Positions 48,191-57,944 of a stretch of 64,000 nucleotides of DNA are shown piece after piece (within the stretch, counting starts at the first letter, position 1; every line of letters begins with the position of its first letter). The translations under genes and the position numbers were made by a program. The notes below the pieces were generated by a model. That model was not told where the DNA came from. It saw nothing but the letters and a program-made list of their open reading frames with translations, and searched no databases. The stretch comes from Acinetobacter calcoaceticus. GTDB lineage: Bacteria > Pseudomonadota > Gammaproteobacteria > Pseudomonadales > Moraxellaceae. The stretch spans positions 1,054,001-1,118,000 of the forward strand of contig NZ_LS999521.1 of the NCBI RefSeq assembly GCF_900520355.1, read 5' to 3'.

Positions 48191-48961
48191 GTGAATATTT
48201 TAATTGCGAATGATGACGGTATCTTTGCACCCGGTATACAAGCTTTAGCTGAAGCATTAAAACCACTTGGCCGTGTGGTTGTGGTTGCACCAGAAAGTGA
48301 AAGAAGCGGTTTTTCAAGTGCGTTAACATTAGATCGACCATTGCGCCCAATTCAAATTGCCGAAGATGTATGGGCAGTGAATGGTACACCAGCAGATTGT
48401 GTTTATTTATCCATGAATGGTTTGTTTGATTTCGAATTTGATTTGGTGGTAAGTGGGATCAATAGTGGCGCAAACTTAGGTGATGATGTTTTATATTCGG
48501 GAACAGTAGGTGCCGCATTTGAAGGGCGTTTAATGAAGCAACCAGCCATTGCTGTCTCTTTAGCTGGCCCAGATGTGCGCGCTTATAACAATAAAGAAGA
48601 TTATGCTCAGGCTGCTCAGTGGGTTCATGATTTTATTGCAAGCGGACTGCCAGCTCTGCCTCCAAGACATATCTTTAATATTAATATTCCTGATGTGCCA
48701 CAGTTAAAAGGGGCACAAATTACCTATCAGGGACGCCGTGCTCAATCTAAACCTATTACCAGTCATGTCGACCCACGAGGGCGTCAAGTTTACTGGATTG
48801 GGTTAGCGGGCGAGGCAGTTACAGATCCGCAGCCTGACTTAAGCCAGATTCAGTCTGACTTTTTTGCAGTGGCCAATGGATATGTAAGTGTTACCCCAAT
48901 TCAGATGGACGCAACAAATTATGCTGTTTTAGAAGACCTACAGCTAAGTTTGAGTCAATAA
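48191..48961 (+). CDS. surE: 5'/3'-nucleotidase SurE
   Basis: A 256-residue metal-dependent nucleotidase. The divalent-metal site is formed by [10 protein letters not shown] (Asp8, Asp9), the serine of [10 protein letters not shown] and the asparagine of [22 protein letters not shown]. It dephosphorylates nucleoside monophosphates and short polyphosphate and is associated with stress survival. The start is GTG with AGAGAAAG about 8 bases upstream. It is followed by nlpD after a terminator; the order surE-(pcm)-nlpD is common in gammaproteobacteria, but pcm is absent here. Confidence 0.94.
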   Translation: MNILIANDDGIFAPGIQALAEALKPLGRVVVVAPESERSGFSSALTLDRPLRPIQIAEDVWAVNGTPADCVYLSMNGLFDFEFDLVVSGINSGANLGDDVLYSGTVGAAFEGRLMKQPAIAVSLAGPDVRAYNNKEDYAQAAQWVHDFIASGLPALPPRHIFNINIPDVPQLKGAQITYQGRRAQSKPITSHVDPRGRQVYWIGLAGEAVTDPQPDLSQIQSDFFAVANGYVSVTPIQMDATNYAVLEDLQLSLSQ

Positions 48962-48997
48962 TTTGCCTCGAATGTTATAACTTTGTGAATAAAGAAA

Positions 48998-49026
48998 AAG
49001 AGGAACGTGTTTCCTCTTACTTTTTT
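48998..49026 (+). terminator. Terminator after surE
   Basis: AAGAGGAA, loop CGTGT, TTCCTCTT, then AC and six T residues. Confidence 0.75.
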
Positions 49027-49072
49027 GTTACTCTTAGCCGAAATGATTTGTAGCATTTAGTGAGGGAGATCA

Positions 49073-49900
49073 ATGCATTTAATTGGGCAACAAAGCAGAG
49101 TGAATATCCAAAAAGACAAAATAATGAAAATTATGCTGTTGTCTGTAGCTGTAGGTTTTACTGTGGCTATGGCTGGATGTGCTTCTAAACCGCAAATTAA
49201 TAATAGTTCTCGCTATGCAATGGCTCCTAACTATTACACGGTTCGTTCAGGTGATACTTTAAGTGGTATTGCAATGCGTTATGGTCTGGACTATATCAGT
49301 ATTGCCGAAATGAATGATATTCCTGCGCCATATCGTATTTATGTCAATCAATCTTTACGTTTGAAGAAAGGTTCTTCACCAAGAACGGTATCTACGCAAG
49401 TCATGGCGCAACCTGAGCAAATTAAGCGTCAAACCATTGCTTTACCAACAACACAGCCTGTTACTCCAGTAACTCAGCCTTCAACTACCGTACCATCAAC
49501 GAATACTACCGTAACTTCGGTTGCACCAAATTCGAGCTTACGTTGGATAAAACCGACTAATGGGCCAGTAATTCAAGGGTTTAATTTGGCAAATAATGTC
49601 AAGGGAATCCGTTATGGTGGAAATCAAGGTGACCCTATTTATGCCGCAGCCGATGGACAAGTTGTCTATGCAGCTGATGGCTTAAAAGAATACGGAAATC
49701 TGGTTTTAATTAAGCATATTGATGGTTATATCAGTGCGTATGCTCACAATAGCAAGATGTTGGTGAAAAGTGGTGATAATATAACTGCTGGACAAAAAAT
49801 TGCCGAAATGGGGTCTACTGGAGCATCTCAGGTCATGCTTGAGTTCCAGATTCGTTTGGATGGAAAACCGATTAATCCTATAAATCTTTTACCAAAATAG
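49073..49900 (+). CDS. nlpD: NlpD-like lipoprotein: LysM plus degenerate LytM (M23) domain
   Basis: A 275-residue outer-membrane lipoprotein that would activate cell-wall amidases at division. The lipobox is MAGC after a hydrophobic stretch. A LysM domain follows (YYTVRSGDTLSGIAMRYG), then a Pro/Thr-rich linker and the LytM domain. The LytM metal motifs are lost: the usual HxxxD region reads VKGIRYGGNQGD and the HxH strand reads VMLEFQIR, so it is a regulator without peptidase activity, like E. coli NlpD. ATG 49073 has GAGGGAG just ahead; ATG 49124 gives a tidier signal peptide. Confidence 0.85.
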   Translation: MHLIGQQSRVNIQKDKIMKIMLLSVAVGFTVAMAGCASKPQINNSSRYAMAPNYYTVRSGDTLSGIAMRYGLDYISIAEMNDIPAPYRIYVNQSLRLKKGSSPRTVSTQVMAQPEQIKRQTIALPTTQPVTPVTQPSTTVPSTNTTVTSVAPNSSLRWIKPTNGPVIQGFNLANNVKGIRYGGNQGDPIYAAADGQVVYAADGLKEYGNLVLIKHIDGYISAYAHNSKMLVKSGDNITAGQKIAEMGSTGASQVMLEFQIRLDGKPINPINLLPK

Positions 49901-50001
49901 CTAATGCAAAAAAACTAGGTTTCCTCGTATAATGTAATTGGTTGCTTTCATTACAACAATAAGCATTTTTTATAAATTTAAAATTAGATTTGAGGAAACC
50001 T

Positions 50002-50931
50002 ATGTTAGATCAGCTTCGTGCGATGGGTGTTTTTGCTTGTGTGGTTGAAAAAAGTTCATTTAGTGGTGCGGCACGTGAATTAGGAATTACAACAAGTGCG
50101 GTGAGCCAGCAAATTCGCTCCCTTGAGCATGAAATGGATGTAACTCTATTACATCGCTCCACTCGTAAACTTAGTTTAACAGAAGCCGGACAGGCTTTTT
50201 TTTCAAGCTGTCAAGAAATGTTGGCGGCTGCTGAAAGGGGAAAAATCAGAATTAATGAATTGAGGGATGACTTAATCGGGGATTTGCGTATTGCAACAAC
50301 TCCTGATTTAGCAGTTCAACACCTCATTCCTGCATTATCTCACTGGATGTCAGCTCATCGCGGTTTATCTGTGCATTTCGAGGTTGGGCATCGCTATATT
50401 GATTTAATTGAAGAGCGAATTGATATTGCAGTACGAATGAGTTCTACTCAGGTAGAAGAGAGTAGCTCTGTCATTCCGATGGCTTTTGTCGATCAGATTA
50501 TGGTGGCCTCTCCCAGCTATCTCAATCAATCAAGCCCGATTTTGCATCCAAATGATTTAAACAATCATGAGTTGCTTTCTATCAATGCAATGAGCGAATC
50601 ACGTAGTTTTAATTTTCAACATGCCAAAACTGGTGAAAAATTAAATATTGAAATGATAAGTCGTTTGCAAAGTAATCATTTGCAAGTTGCGAAAGCGTTA
50701 TGTCAGCAAGGACATGGTATTGCCCGAATTTTATATTTAGATGCTCAAAAAGAGCTTAAGGCTGGTACTTTAATTGAGATTCTTCCTGATTGGAAACTTC
50801 CCGCTTTTACTTTATATGCAGAGACCGCAAAGCACGATCAACAACCGATGAAAATTCAACGTTGTGTTGAGGCACTTAAACAATATTTTAGCCAGTTGGC
50901 TGGCGGACGAGCGATGCAGATCGTTCGTTAA
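50002..50931 (+). CDS. LysR-family transcriptional regulator
   Basis: A 309-residue LysR regulator. The N-terminal winged helix-turn-helix (about 3-60) reads FSGAARELGITTSAVSQQIRSLE, followed by the linker helix and a two-lobe effector domain. The effector domain resembles the CrgA/PA-type subgroup (IDIAVRMSS). GAGGAA lies 5 bases before ATG 50002; the TTG four codons upstream is rejected. Its target is not evident: the flanking nlpD and Lon-type genes are not classical LysR targets. Confidence 0.88.
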   Translation: MLDQLRAMGVFACVVEKSSFSGAARELGITTSAVSQQIRSLEHEMDVTLLHRSTRKLSLTEAGQAFFSSCQEMLAAAERGKIRINELRDDLIGDLRIATTPDLAVQHLIPALSHWMSAHRGLSVHFEVGHRYIDLIEERIDIAVRMSSTQVEESSSVIPMAFVDQIMVASPSYLNQSSPILHPNDLNNHELLSINAMSESRSFNFQHAKTGEKLNIEMISRLQSNHLQVAKALCQQGHGIARILYLDAQKELKAGTLIEILPDWKLPAFTLYAETAKHDQQPMKIQRCVEALKQYFSQLAGGRAMQIVR

Positions 50932-50950
50932 TTTTGCAAGTCTACAAGTA

Positions 50951-50981
50951 AAAAGGGCCTGCATTTTACAGGCCCTTTTTT
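50951..50981 (+). terminator. Bidirectional terminator between lysR and the Lon-type protease
   Basis: AAAAGGGCCTG, loop, CAGGCCC and a T run. Confidence 0.88.
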
Positions 50982-50982
50982 A

Positions 50983-53601
50983 TTACTTCTGTTTTAATGT
51001 GGCAACTTCTTCTGCATTTTCTTGTGGCAGATCGTCAGCAGTAAGTTCTTCATGCTTCTTAATTTTTTTCTTATTTTTCTTTTTCTTTTTTGGCTCTTCT
51101 TCAATTTCAGCACCATCTTCAATGGCTTGCCAATATTCAAGTTGTTCCATCACTGCTGCATAAATTGAATGTTTGCTGTATTTACCCTTTTTATCGAGTG
51201 CACCAACTGGACGAGCCATTAAAATTTCAAGTGCCTGATCAATCGTATCAATCGCATGAATATGGAATTGACCGCTGCGAACAGCATCAATAACATCCTG
51301 ACGTATCATTAAATGCTGCATGTTTTGACGAGGAATAATGACACCTTGCTTACCGGTGAAACCTTGTAATTTACATGCATCATAAAAGCCTTCAATTTTT
51401 GCATTTACGCCGCCAATTGGCTGAACCTGTCCTAATTGGTTCATAGAGCCGGTAATCGCCCATGATTGATCAATTGGTATCTGGCTAATCGCAGAAATCA
51501 ACGCTGAAAGTTCAGCAACAGTGGCACTGTCACCATCGACTTGACCATAGCTCTGTTCAAATGCCAGCGCAGCGGAGAAATGTAAAATCTGTTCACGGCC
51601 AAAGTGAGCTTTCAAGAAGCTAGACATGAGCAACACGCCTTTAGCATGAAGTGAACCACCAAGTTCTACACTACGTTCAATATCAAGAATATCACCGCCA
51701 CCTTGATAAACAGATGCTGTTAAACGTGAAGGCAAACCAAACTCAACATCTGCATAATGAATAACAGAGAGGGCATTGATCTGACCTAAACGGTATCCTG
51801 ACGTTTCGATTAATTGTGTACCACGTGAAAGATCTTGCCAGTAAAGCTCTCTTAAATAGCCTAAGCGATATTGTCGATGTTGTAGAGCTAGGTTGATATG
51901 CTGTTCAGTGACGATTTTATCCTCGGCTTTAAACGCATGGTGGTGCGCTTCCCGAATAAGGTCACCTAGAGTAGATGCATGTAATGATAATGAGCTTTGA
52001 TCTTCTGCTTGGCGGCTAGAATCAGTGAGTAAAGCTGCTAAAGCGCTACGATCAAATGGTAATAATTTATCGGCTTGCACATAGTCAGCAATCAACTGCA
52101 TATAAGCTTGTTCATTCGATTCATTACGTTGAAGAGTATCGGTAAAATCTGCACGAATTTTAAAGACACTACCAAGTTCCGGTTCAACCTCTAAAATTTC
52201 ATAATAAATTTCAGGCTCAGCCATTAAGATCACTTTAATGTCGAGCGGAATTGCAGCAGGTTCAATCGAAATGCTACCGGTTAAAGTCAGCATATGTTCG
52301 AGTGATGATAATCTAAGCTGCCCAGATTTAAGAGCGCGTTTTAAACCTTGCCAAGCATATGGTTGTTCTAGTAGCTGCTCAGCTTCAAGCATTAAATAGC
52401 CACCATTGGCTTGATGCAATGAACCAGGACGAATCAAGGTGAAATCTGTGATAATTGTGCCGTTATGGGTGAGCTGTTCAACGTGACCAAGTAAATTATA
52501 GTGTGTTGGAAAGTCTTCAAAAATAACAGGAGCGCCACTATTTGGTTTATTTGCAACAATCACATTGGCTTGATAACGTGCAGGAACACGATTGAACATA
52601 GATGGAGTAAAATCATCTTCCTCTTGTTCTAAAATCAGTTCAACATTATCAATAATATCTTGAGCATATTGTTTTAAGTAATCTTCGAGTCCTTTAACCT
52701 GACCATATTTATTTAAAATAAGATCCATTCTTGGTATAACGACTTGCGTTGCAATATCCCGATTTAACACAGACACTTTGTCACGTGCATCATCTTCTAA
52801 ATCACCCAAATGTAGACCAAGGCGATCCAGCTTTTTATCCATATAACGGATATTGGCAGCAATTTCAGCGCGTTGTTTACTATTTAACGCATCAATATCT
52901 GTTTGGGTAAGTTCTTGAACTTGATCATCTTTAATTTGTACGGGTACAAAACCGTGTTTCTCATTACGAGAAATAAGTTTTAAATCGAGTTCTTCACCTT
53001 CTTTAGTCAGTTCAACAAGTGCTTCCTGTTGTACATCACCTGTTTCCTGACGGATGCGCTCAATACGGTTATGATAAGTCTCTGCACTAAAACGGCGTTC
53101 AAGTTGTTTTAAAATAATTTGCCAAGTTTGATCATGTGCCTGTTGAAACTTAGTTCCTTGACCTGCTGGAAAACGTAGGGCAATAGGTTGACGTGCTTGT
53201 TTAAAATTATAGACATACACCCAGTCATCAGGTGTTGGCATTGTTTTAGCGTGCTGCTGTAACAAACGTTTGATCATGGTACGTTTGCCTAAACCAGCAG
53301 TTCCTACAGCAAAAATGTTATAGCCTGAGTAGGGCAAAGAAATCCCTGCCTCTACAGATGCTTTTGCACGATCTTGACCTAAAAAATTATTAAGAGGTTT
53401 GATGCGTTTTGTCGAAGCTGGGATTTTTTCAAAATCTGGGATATGTGTCAGTTGTTCAGGTTTTAAAACGGTCTTATCTAAGGTCATTTTTATATCAGGT
53501 TTCTCAAAAGCTGAAGGAAATGCATTTACGGTGACGTTTGTGGTGTTTGTTTTAGCGAGTGATAAAGTTGAAATAGTCACTTGATCAAGTTTTTGTGTCA
53601 C
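50983..53601 (-). CDS. Lon-type AAA+ protease (LonB/YcbZ-like) with Lys-rich tail
   Basis: An 872-residue ATP-dependent protease. Walker A reads GTAGLGKRT (100-108), Walker B and sensor pieces follow around VILMAEPEIYYEIL, and the C-terminal Lon protease domain has the dyad Ser692 (GDSATVAEL) and Lys735 (NAKIEGFYDAC), 43 apart as in E. coli Lon. The N-domain of classical Lon is absent, and a long helical insertion lies in the AAA module (about 165-330), as in the LonB/YcbZ group. The C-terminus carries an unusual KKKKKNKKKIKK stretch. GTG start with GGA about 10 bases upstream. Confidence 0.88.
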   Translation of the reverse strand: MTQKLDQVTISTLSLAKTNTTNVTVNAFPSAFEKPDIKMTLDKTVLKPEQLTHIPDFEKIPASTKRIKPLNNFLGQDRAKASVEAGISLPYSGYNIFAVGTAGLGKRTMIKRLLQQHAKTMPTPDDWVYVYNFKQARQPIALRFPAGQGTKFQQAHDQTWQIILKQLERRFSAETYHNRIERIRQETGDVQQEALVELTKEGEELDLKLISRNEKHGFVPVQIKDDQVQELTQTDIDALNSKQRAEIAANIRYMDKKLDRLGLHLGDLEDDARDKVSVLNRDIATQVVIPRMDLILNKYGQVKGLEDYLKQYAQDIIDNVELILEQEEDDFTPSMFNRVPARYQANVIVANKPNSGAPVIFEDFPTHYNLLGHVEQLTHNGTIITDFTLIRPGSLHQANGGYLMLEAEQLLEQPYAWQGLKRALKSGQLRLSSLEHMLTLTGSISIEPAAIPLDIKVILMAEPEIYYEILEVEPELGSVFKIRADFTDTLQRNESNEQAYMQLIADYVQADKLLPFDRSALAALLTDSSRQAEDQSSLSLHASTLGDLIREAHHHAFKAEDKIVTEQHINLALQHRQYRLGYLRELYWQDLSRGTQLIETSGYRLGQINALSVIHYADVEFGLPSRLTASVYQGGGDILDIERSVELGGSLHAKGVLLMSSFLKAHFGREQILHFSAALAFEQSYGQVDGDSATVAELSALISAISQIPIDQSWAITGSMNQLGQVQPIGGVNAKIEGFYDACKLQGFTGKQGVIIPRQNMQHLMIRQDVIDAVRSGQFHIHAIDTIDQALEILMARPVGALDKKGKYSKHSIYAAVMEQLEYWQAIEDGAEIEEEPKKKKKNKKKIKKHEELTADDLPQENAEEVATLKQK

Positions 53602-53766
53602 TGTTGATATCCAGCAAAAGAAAACGAAGGTTGAGGCCTAAAGGTATACAGGTTTAGCATAAAATATCAAGCAAACTTGCGGTTTTTATCGCCAAACCCA
53701 AAATGTTTGCATAAAGAATCTTGAAAGCAATTGTAAGAAGGGTTTGAATAGGCACATTTATAATTT

Positions 53767-55953
53767 ATGGAAAATAAAAAACGAATGACCACACAAGCTT
53801 CGGGTTGGGTCTCGGCTTTTAAAGCATTTTTAGATCGCCGTGCATTGATTATGCTGTTTCTTGGTTTTTCTGCCGGAATTCCAATTTTATTAATTTTCTC
53901 AAGTCTCTCTTTATGGCTCGGAGAGGCAGGTATTGATAAAAGTGCAGTCACTTTTTTTAGTTGGGCGGCTCTAGGTTACTCTTTTAAGTTTGTTTGGGCT
54001 CCTCTCATTGATGAGTTACCTGTACCTGTTTTAACTAAGATACTAGGCCGCAGACGTGCTTGGTTGTTAATTGCGCAATGTTTGATTGTCCTTGCTATTT
54101 GTATCATGGCTTTTTCTGATCCAGCTTTAGGTCAGAGCTATCTGGTGCAAATGGCAGTAGGTGCGGTATTGCTTGGTTTTTCAGCAGCAACACAAGATAT
54201 CGTAATTGATGCCTACCGTATTGAATTAGCAGAAACAGAAATGCAAACAGTGTTGGCATCTACCTATAATGCTGGTTATCGAATCGGAATGATCGTGGCA
54301 GGAGCGGGGGCATTATTTCTAGCTGCGCATTTGGGGACTGCTAAAGGTAATTACATTTACGAAGCTTGGAAAATGACTTATTTAACCATGGCAGGGGTTA
54401 TGTTAGTCGGTATTGTAACGACGTTACTCGTTCGTGAACCTCAGGTAAATCGTGTTTATAAAAACTATAAGAGTAGTGATTATTACCGCTTGGTGTTTGT
54501 ATTTTTTGTTGCGGTTATTTCATTTGTAGTCACCTATATTTATTCTGGACAGATAACAGATGCAATCTCGCAAGCTGGAAGTATAAAAGACAACGCGGCA
54601 TTATTTGGTTTAGAAGCTTTAAGATTTTTAACGGCTACAGCTTGTGCCATTTTTGTGGGCTATTTACTGGTTAAATTTGGTGTGGTTAACCAGCAAATGG
54701 CTAAAGAGACATGGATTGCACCAATTCTAGATTTCTTTAAACGTTATGGTGTCAAACTTGCATTAGTCTTATTACTCCTCATTGGTTTCTTCCGTATTTC
54801 AGACATTATTGCAGGTGTTATTTCCAATGTTTTTTATCAGGATCTTAACTTTAGCAAAGAACAAATTGCCGAAGCAGTCAAAATCTATGGAGTGATATTT
54901 AGTTTAATAGGCGGCTTTTTAGGTGGCCTTTTAGCACAGCGTATAAACATTATGAAGCTTATGTTTGTCGGTGCAGTTTTGGCAAGTTCTACCAATTTAA
55001 TTTTTATTGGACTGGTAAAATCTGGACAGCCATTAGATGTAGTTGATGTAAAAGTTGGTGAGCAAAGCTATAAAGTTCAGCCCGATGAAGTAGGCTTGTG
55101 GAAGCTTGCAGTACCAAGTTCTAGCTTTAATGGGGTGAAGCAAATTGAGGTGAAAGCTGCTTATGCCACACAAAATGGTGTAGCACCTGTGACTCGTACT
55201 CAACCATTACTCACGACTGAATTAGCCAAATCACCTCTACAAATTTTACCGATCATGGGTAATGATCAAATCTATTTGAAAGAAGGCGAAAGAAGTATTG
55301 TGATTCGAGGGCAATACTTCGGGCAAGCTTTAACCCCTACACAAAAAATCATAATTAGTCTTGATGGACAAAATTTTGATGCAAAAATGTCAGATGAAAA
55401 AGGTATTTTTAGTGCAGCAATTGATGCGAAAAAATTAGTTGCATCGACCAGTAAAAAGCTTGATGTAGCTGTAGTAGAAGGCGAGCATAAAATATTTTCT
55501 GCATCCCATCCTTATGTCGTGAATTCAAATCTAAAAGCGACAAGTGAATTAGGTGTGAATATTGAACCCCTAGCTTACGTTGACCCACTTTCAGGTCAAT
55601 CAGTTGAAATTAGCGGAAAGGTAATTAAACCATACAGTTCTTTATGGCTTTATTTTGCCATTATTGTCGACAATTTGGCTTCTGGCTTGGCGGGTGCCGC
55701 ATTTATTGCATTCCTTTCAAGTTTAACGAGCGTGTCGTTCACAGCAGTTCAATATGCGATCTTTAGTTCACTCATGACGCTCACACCAAAACTTTTGGGT
55801 GGATATTCAGGTACCATTGTCAGTAATATTGGATATCCAAAATTCTTTTTGATGACTACTCTTATTGGTATTCCAATCTTGATTTTAGTGGTTTGGGTTG
55901 GAAAACTTCTAAAAGATCATCAAACACGTGAATCAGAAAAGGCAGGTGAATAA
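53767..55953 (+). CDS. ampG: AmpG-like muropeptide permease with a large inserted extracytoplasmic domain
   Basis: A 728-residue major-facilitator permease. The N-terminal [21 protein letters not shown] segment, [26 protein letters not shown] and [11 protein letters not shown] are AmpG hallmarks; AmpG brings anhydro-muropeptides from the periplasm into the cytoplasm for recycling and ampC control. Between helices, residues about 421-620 form a 200-residue beta-rich insert that E. coli AmpG (491 residues) lacks; part of it ([20 protein letters not shown]) resembles an Ig/IPT fold. The helices resume at [18 protein letters not shown]. It is 2 bp from gloA, so co-translated. Confidence 0.85.
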   Translation: MENKKRMTTQASGWVSAFKAFLDRRALIMLFLGFSAGIPILLIFSSLSLWLGEAGIDKSAVTFFSWAALGYSFKFVWAPLIDELPVPVLTKILGRRRAWLLIAQCLIVLAICIMAFSDPALGQSYLVQMAVGAVLLGFSAATQDIVIDAYRIELAETEMQTVLASTYNAGYRIGMIVAGAGALFLAAHLGTAKGNYIYEAWKMTYLTMAGVMLVGIVTTLLVREPQVNRVYKNYKSSDYYRLVFVFFVAVISFVVTYIYSGQITDAISQAGSIKDNAALFGLEALRFLTATACAIFVGYLLVKFGVVNQQMAKETWIAPILDFFKRYGVKLALVLLLLIGFFRISDIIAGVISNVFYQDLNFSKEQIAEAVKIYGVIFSLIGGFLGGLLAQRINIMKLMFVGAVLASSTNLIFIGLVKSGQPLDVVDVKVGEQSYKVQPDEVGLWKLAVPSSSFNGVKQIEVKAAYATQNGVAPVTRTQPLLTTELAKSPLQILPIMGNDQIYLKEGERSIVIRGQYFGQALTPTQKIIISLDGQNFDAKMSDEKGIFSAAIDAKKLVASTSKKLDVAVVEGEHKIFSASHPYVVNSNLKATSELGVNIEPLAYVDPLSGQSVEISGKVIKPYSSLWLYFAIIVDNLASGLAGAAFIAFLSSLTSVSFTAVQYAIFSSLMTLTPKLLGGYSGTIVSNIGYPKFFLMTTLIGIPILILVVWVGKLLKDHQTRESEKAGE

Positions 55954-55955
55954 AC

Positions 55956-56357
55956 ATGCGAATGCTTCATACAATGTTGCGAGTAGGCAATTTAGAACAA
56001 TCTTTAAAGTTCTATACCGAAGTATTAGGAATGAAGTTACTTCGTAAGCGTGATTATGAAGAAGGGCGCTTTACACTGGCATTTGTTGGTTATGGTGATG
56101 AAGAAACCAATACTGTGCTTGAACTCACTCATAACTGGGATACTTCAAGTTATGATTTAGGCAATGCATATGGCCATATTGCTATTGGCGTTGATGATGC
56201 CTATAAAGCATGTGAAGAAATTAAAGCACGTGGTGGTAAAGTCGTTCGTGAAGCTGGTCCAATGAAAGGTGGCGTAACGGTTATTGCATTTGTTGAAGAT
56301 CCAGATGGTTATAAAATCGAGTTGATTCAACAAGATGCTGATGCAAGAAATAACTAA
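55956..56357 (+). CDS. gloA: Lactoylglutathione lyase (glyoxalase I) GloA
   Basis: A 133-residue glyoxalase that converts the methylglyoxal–glutathione hemithioacetal to lactoylglutathione. The metal ligands His5, Glu56, His74 and Glu122 are all in place, and [11 protein letters not shown] and [10 protein letters not shown] are standard family segments. AGGTGA lies 7 bases before the ATG, inside the end of ampG, so the two genes form an operon although their functions are unrelated. Confidence 0.95.
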   Translation: MRMLHTMLRVGNLEQSLKFYTEVLGMKLLRKRDYEEGRFTLAFVGYGDEETNTVLELTHNWDTSSYDLGNAYGHIAIGVDDAYKACEEIKARGGKVVREAGPMKGGVTVIAFVEDPDGYKIELIQQDADARNN

Positions 56358-56497
56358 GTAAATGACTTGGACGATTTAAGATTTAGGTCTTAAAAGTCTA
56401 GCTTTATTTTTAGAGCCCAGTATGATGAATATCCGACCGAATGGTCAATTTATCAACTGGGTTTTTTATTTATCTAAAATAATCATAGGATGTGGCT

Positions 56498-57463
56498 ATG
56501 TTGAAGTTATTGGCACTTGATCGATTTACAATTTTGTTGGTTGGAATGGTATTGCTAGCAACATTTTTTCCAGTCAATGGTCAAGCAGCGCAATATTTCA
56601 ATACACTCACCACAGTCGCGATTGCAATATTATTTTTTTTGCATGGTGCGAAGCTGTCTCGTGAGGCTGTAATTGAAGGCATTTTGCATTGGAAAATGCA
56701 TTTACTTGTATTCGCATTTACTTTTTTTGTTTTTCCAGTGATTGGTTTGTTGGCTAAGCCGATTCTGTTACCTCTATTAGGTCAACAGCTGTACTGGGGT
56801 TTTTTGTTTATGTGCTTTTTACCCTCTACGGTTCAATCTTCTATTGCATTTACATCAGTTGCAAAAGGGAATGTGGCTGGAGCGGTCTGTAGTGCATCTT
56901 TTTCAAATTTAATTGGTATGTTTATTACACCAGTGTTGGTGAGCTTTTTTATTTTAGGCCAAAGCCAACATGGGTTCGATCCGACTGCTTCAATTATACA
57001 AATTACATTGTTGCTATTAGTACCATTTATTTTAGGGCAAATATTACGTCCTTATATTTTTCCCTATATGGCAAAAGTTCCAAGTATTGTTAAAGCTTTC
57101 GATCAAGGCTCAATTTTGATGGTGGTGTATGGTGCATTCAGTGGGGCGGTAGTCGCAGGGCTTTGGCATCAGGTAAGTTGGAAAACCTTACTTATTCTAA
57201 CGGTTGCCTGTTCAGTTCTTTTAACCATCATTATGCTATTAGCACTTTATCTACCACGTGTTTTGGGATTCAACCGAGCAGATCAAGTCACGGTTTTCTT
57301 TTGTAGCTCAAAAAAGACGCTGGCAAGTGGTGTGCCGATGGCGCAAATCTTATTTATTGGCCAGCCTTTAGGCATGATTGTGTTACCTATTATGATCTTT
57401 CACCAAATCCAATTAATGGTTTGTGGGGTAATTGCAAATTACTGGGCTAAATCTAAAGATTAA
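56498..57463 (+). CDS. Bile acid:sodium symporter family permease (YfeH-like)
   Basis: A 321-residue membrane protein with about ten helices of the SBF/BASS fold. FLHGAKLSREAVIEG and PSTVQSSIAFTSVAKGNVAGAVCSASFSNLIG, plus the late SSKKTLASGVPMAQILF, match the YfeH subgroup rather than arsenite or eukaryotic bile acid carriers. The substrate is unknown. AGGA stands 7-8 bases ahead of ATG 56498; GTG 56492 is less likely. Confidence 0.85.
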   Translation: MLKLLALDRFTILLVGMVLLATFFPVNGQAAQYFNTLTTVAIAILFFLHGAKLSREAVIEGILHWKMHLLVFAFTFFVFPVIGLLAKPILLPLLGQQLYWGFLFMCFLPSTVQSSIAFTSVAKGNVAGAVCSASFSNLIGMFITPVLVSFFILGQSQHGFDPTASIIQITLLLLVPFILGQILRPYIFPYMAKVPSIVKAFDQGSILMVVYGAFSGAVVAGLWHQVSWKTLLILTVACSVLLTIIMLLALYLPRVLGFNRADQVTVFFCSSKKTLASGVPMAQILFIGQPLGMIVLPIMIFHQIQLMVCGVIANYWAKSKD

Positions 57464-57519
57464 TTCGCAAATAAAAATTATTTGACGTATAATCTTGTCC
57501 ACTTGTTGTGCTTAGCTCT

Positions 57520-57612
57520 AACCCTAGAGGTTTCGGTGGGCCAAAAGAATGGTCTGTTGTGGTGTTGATCTGCTCATTTGAGCCTGTCCTCAACTTAGTT
57601 GAGAGTGATCAA
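57520..57612 (+). promoter_or_regulatory. Structured leader of rpmE (candidate L31 autoregulatory RNA)
   Basis: AACC/GGTT (57520-57532) makes a small hairpin. TTGATC (57565-57570) can pair with GATCAA (57607-57612), enclosing GCTC-ATTT-GAGC (57572-57583) and CTCAAC-TTA-GTTGAG (57589-57603): a three-way junction. A -10-like TATAAT at 57488-57493 would start transcription ahead of it. Ribosomal protein leaders of this kind often bind their product. Confidence 0.5.
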
Positions 57613-57656
57613 TTGCGATGGCAGCTTAAGCCTTTCTAAATTAGGAGTAATCGACG

Positions 57657-57881
57657 ATGCGCGCCGATATTCACCCAAAATATGCAACATTAGTAGCAAC
57701 TTGTTCTTGCGGTAACGTAATCGAAACTCGTTCTGCTTTAGGTAAAGACACTATCTACCTTGACGTATGTTCAGCTTGTCATCCTTTCTACACTGGTAAG
57801 CAAAAGAATGTAGACACTGGTGGTCGTATCGACAAATTCAAACAACGTTTTTCTGGTATGTCTCGCTCTATCAAGCGTTAA
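57657..57881 (+). CDS. rpmE: 50S ribosomal protein L31 (zinc form)
   Basis: A 74-residue ribosomal protein. The zinc cysteines lie in TCSCGN and [10 protein letters not shown], marking the C+ form used when zinc is plentiful; HPKY at the start and [18 protein letters not shown] are diagnostic. AGGAG is about 10 bases ahead of the ATG. The leader of about 160 bases is unusually long and can fold. A terminator follows directly. Confidence 0.96.
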   Translation: MRADIHPKYATLVATCSCGNVIETRSALGKDTIYLDVCSACHPFYTGKQKNVDTGGRIDKFKQRFSGMSRSIKR

Positions 57882-57894
57882 TACTGCAAAACGA

Positions 57895-57925
57895 AACAAA
57901 AAACGGGCTTTATGCCCGTTTTTTG
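57895..57925 (+). terminator. Terminator after rpmE
   Basis: AAAACGGGC, loop TTTAT, GCCCGTTTTTT; placed between convergent genes. Confidence 0.85.
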
Positions 57926-57944
57926 TTTGTGAACGACAAGACCA

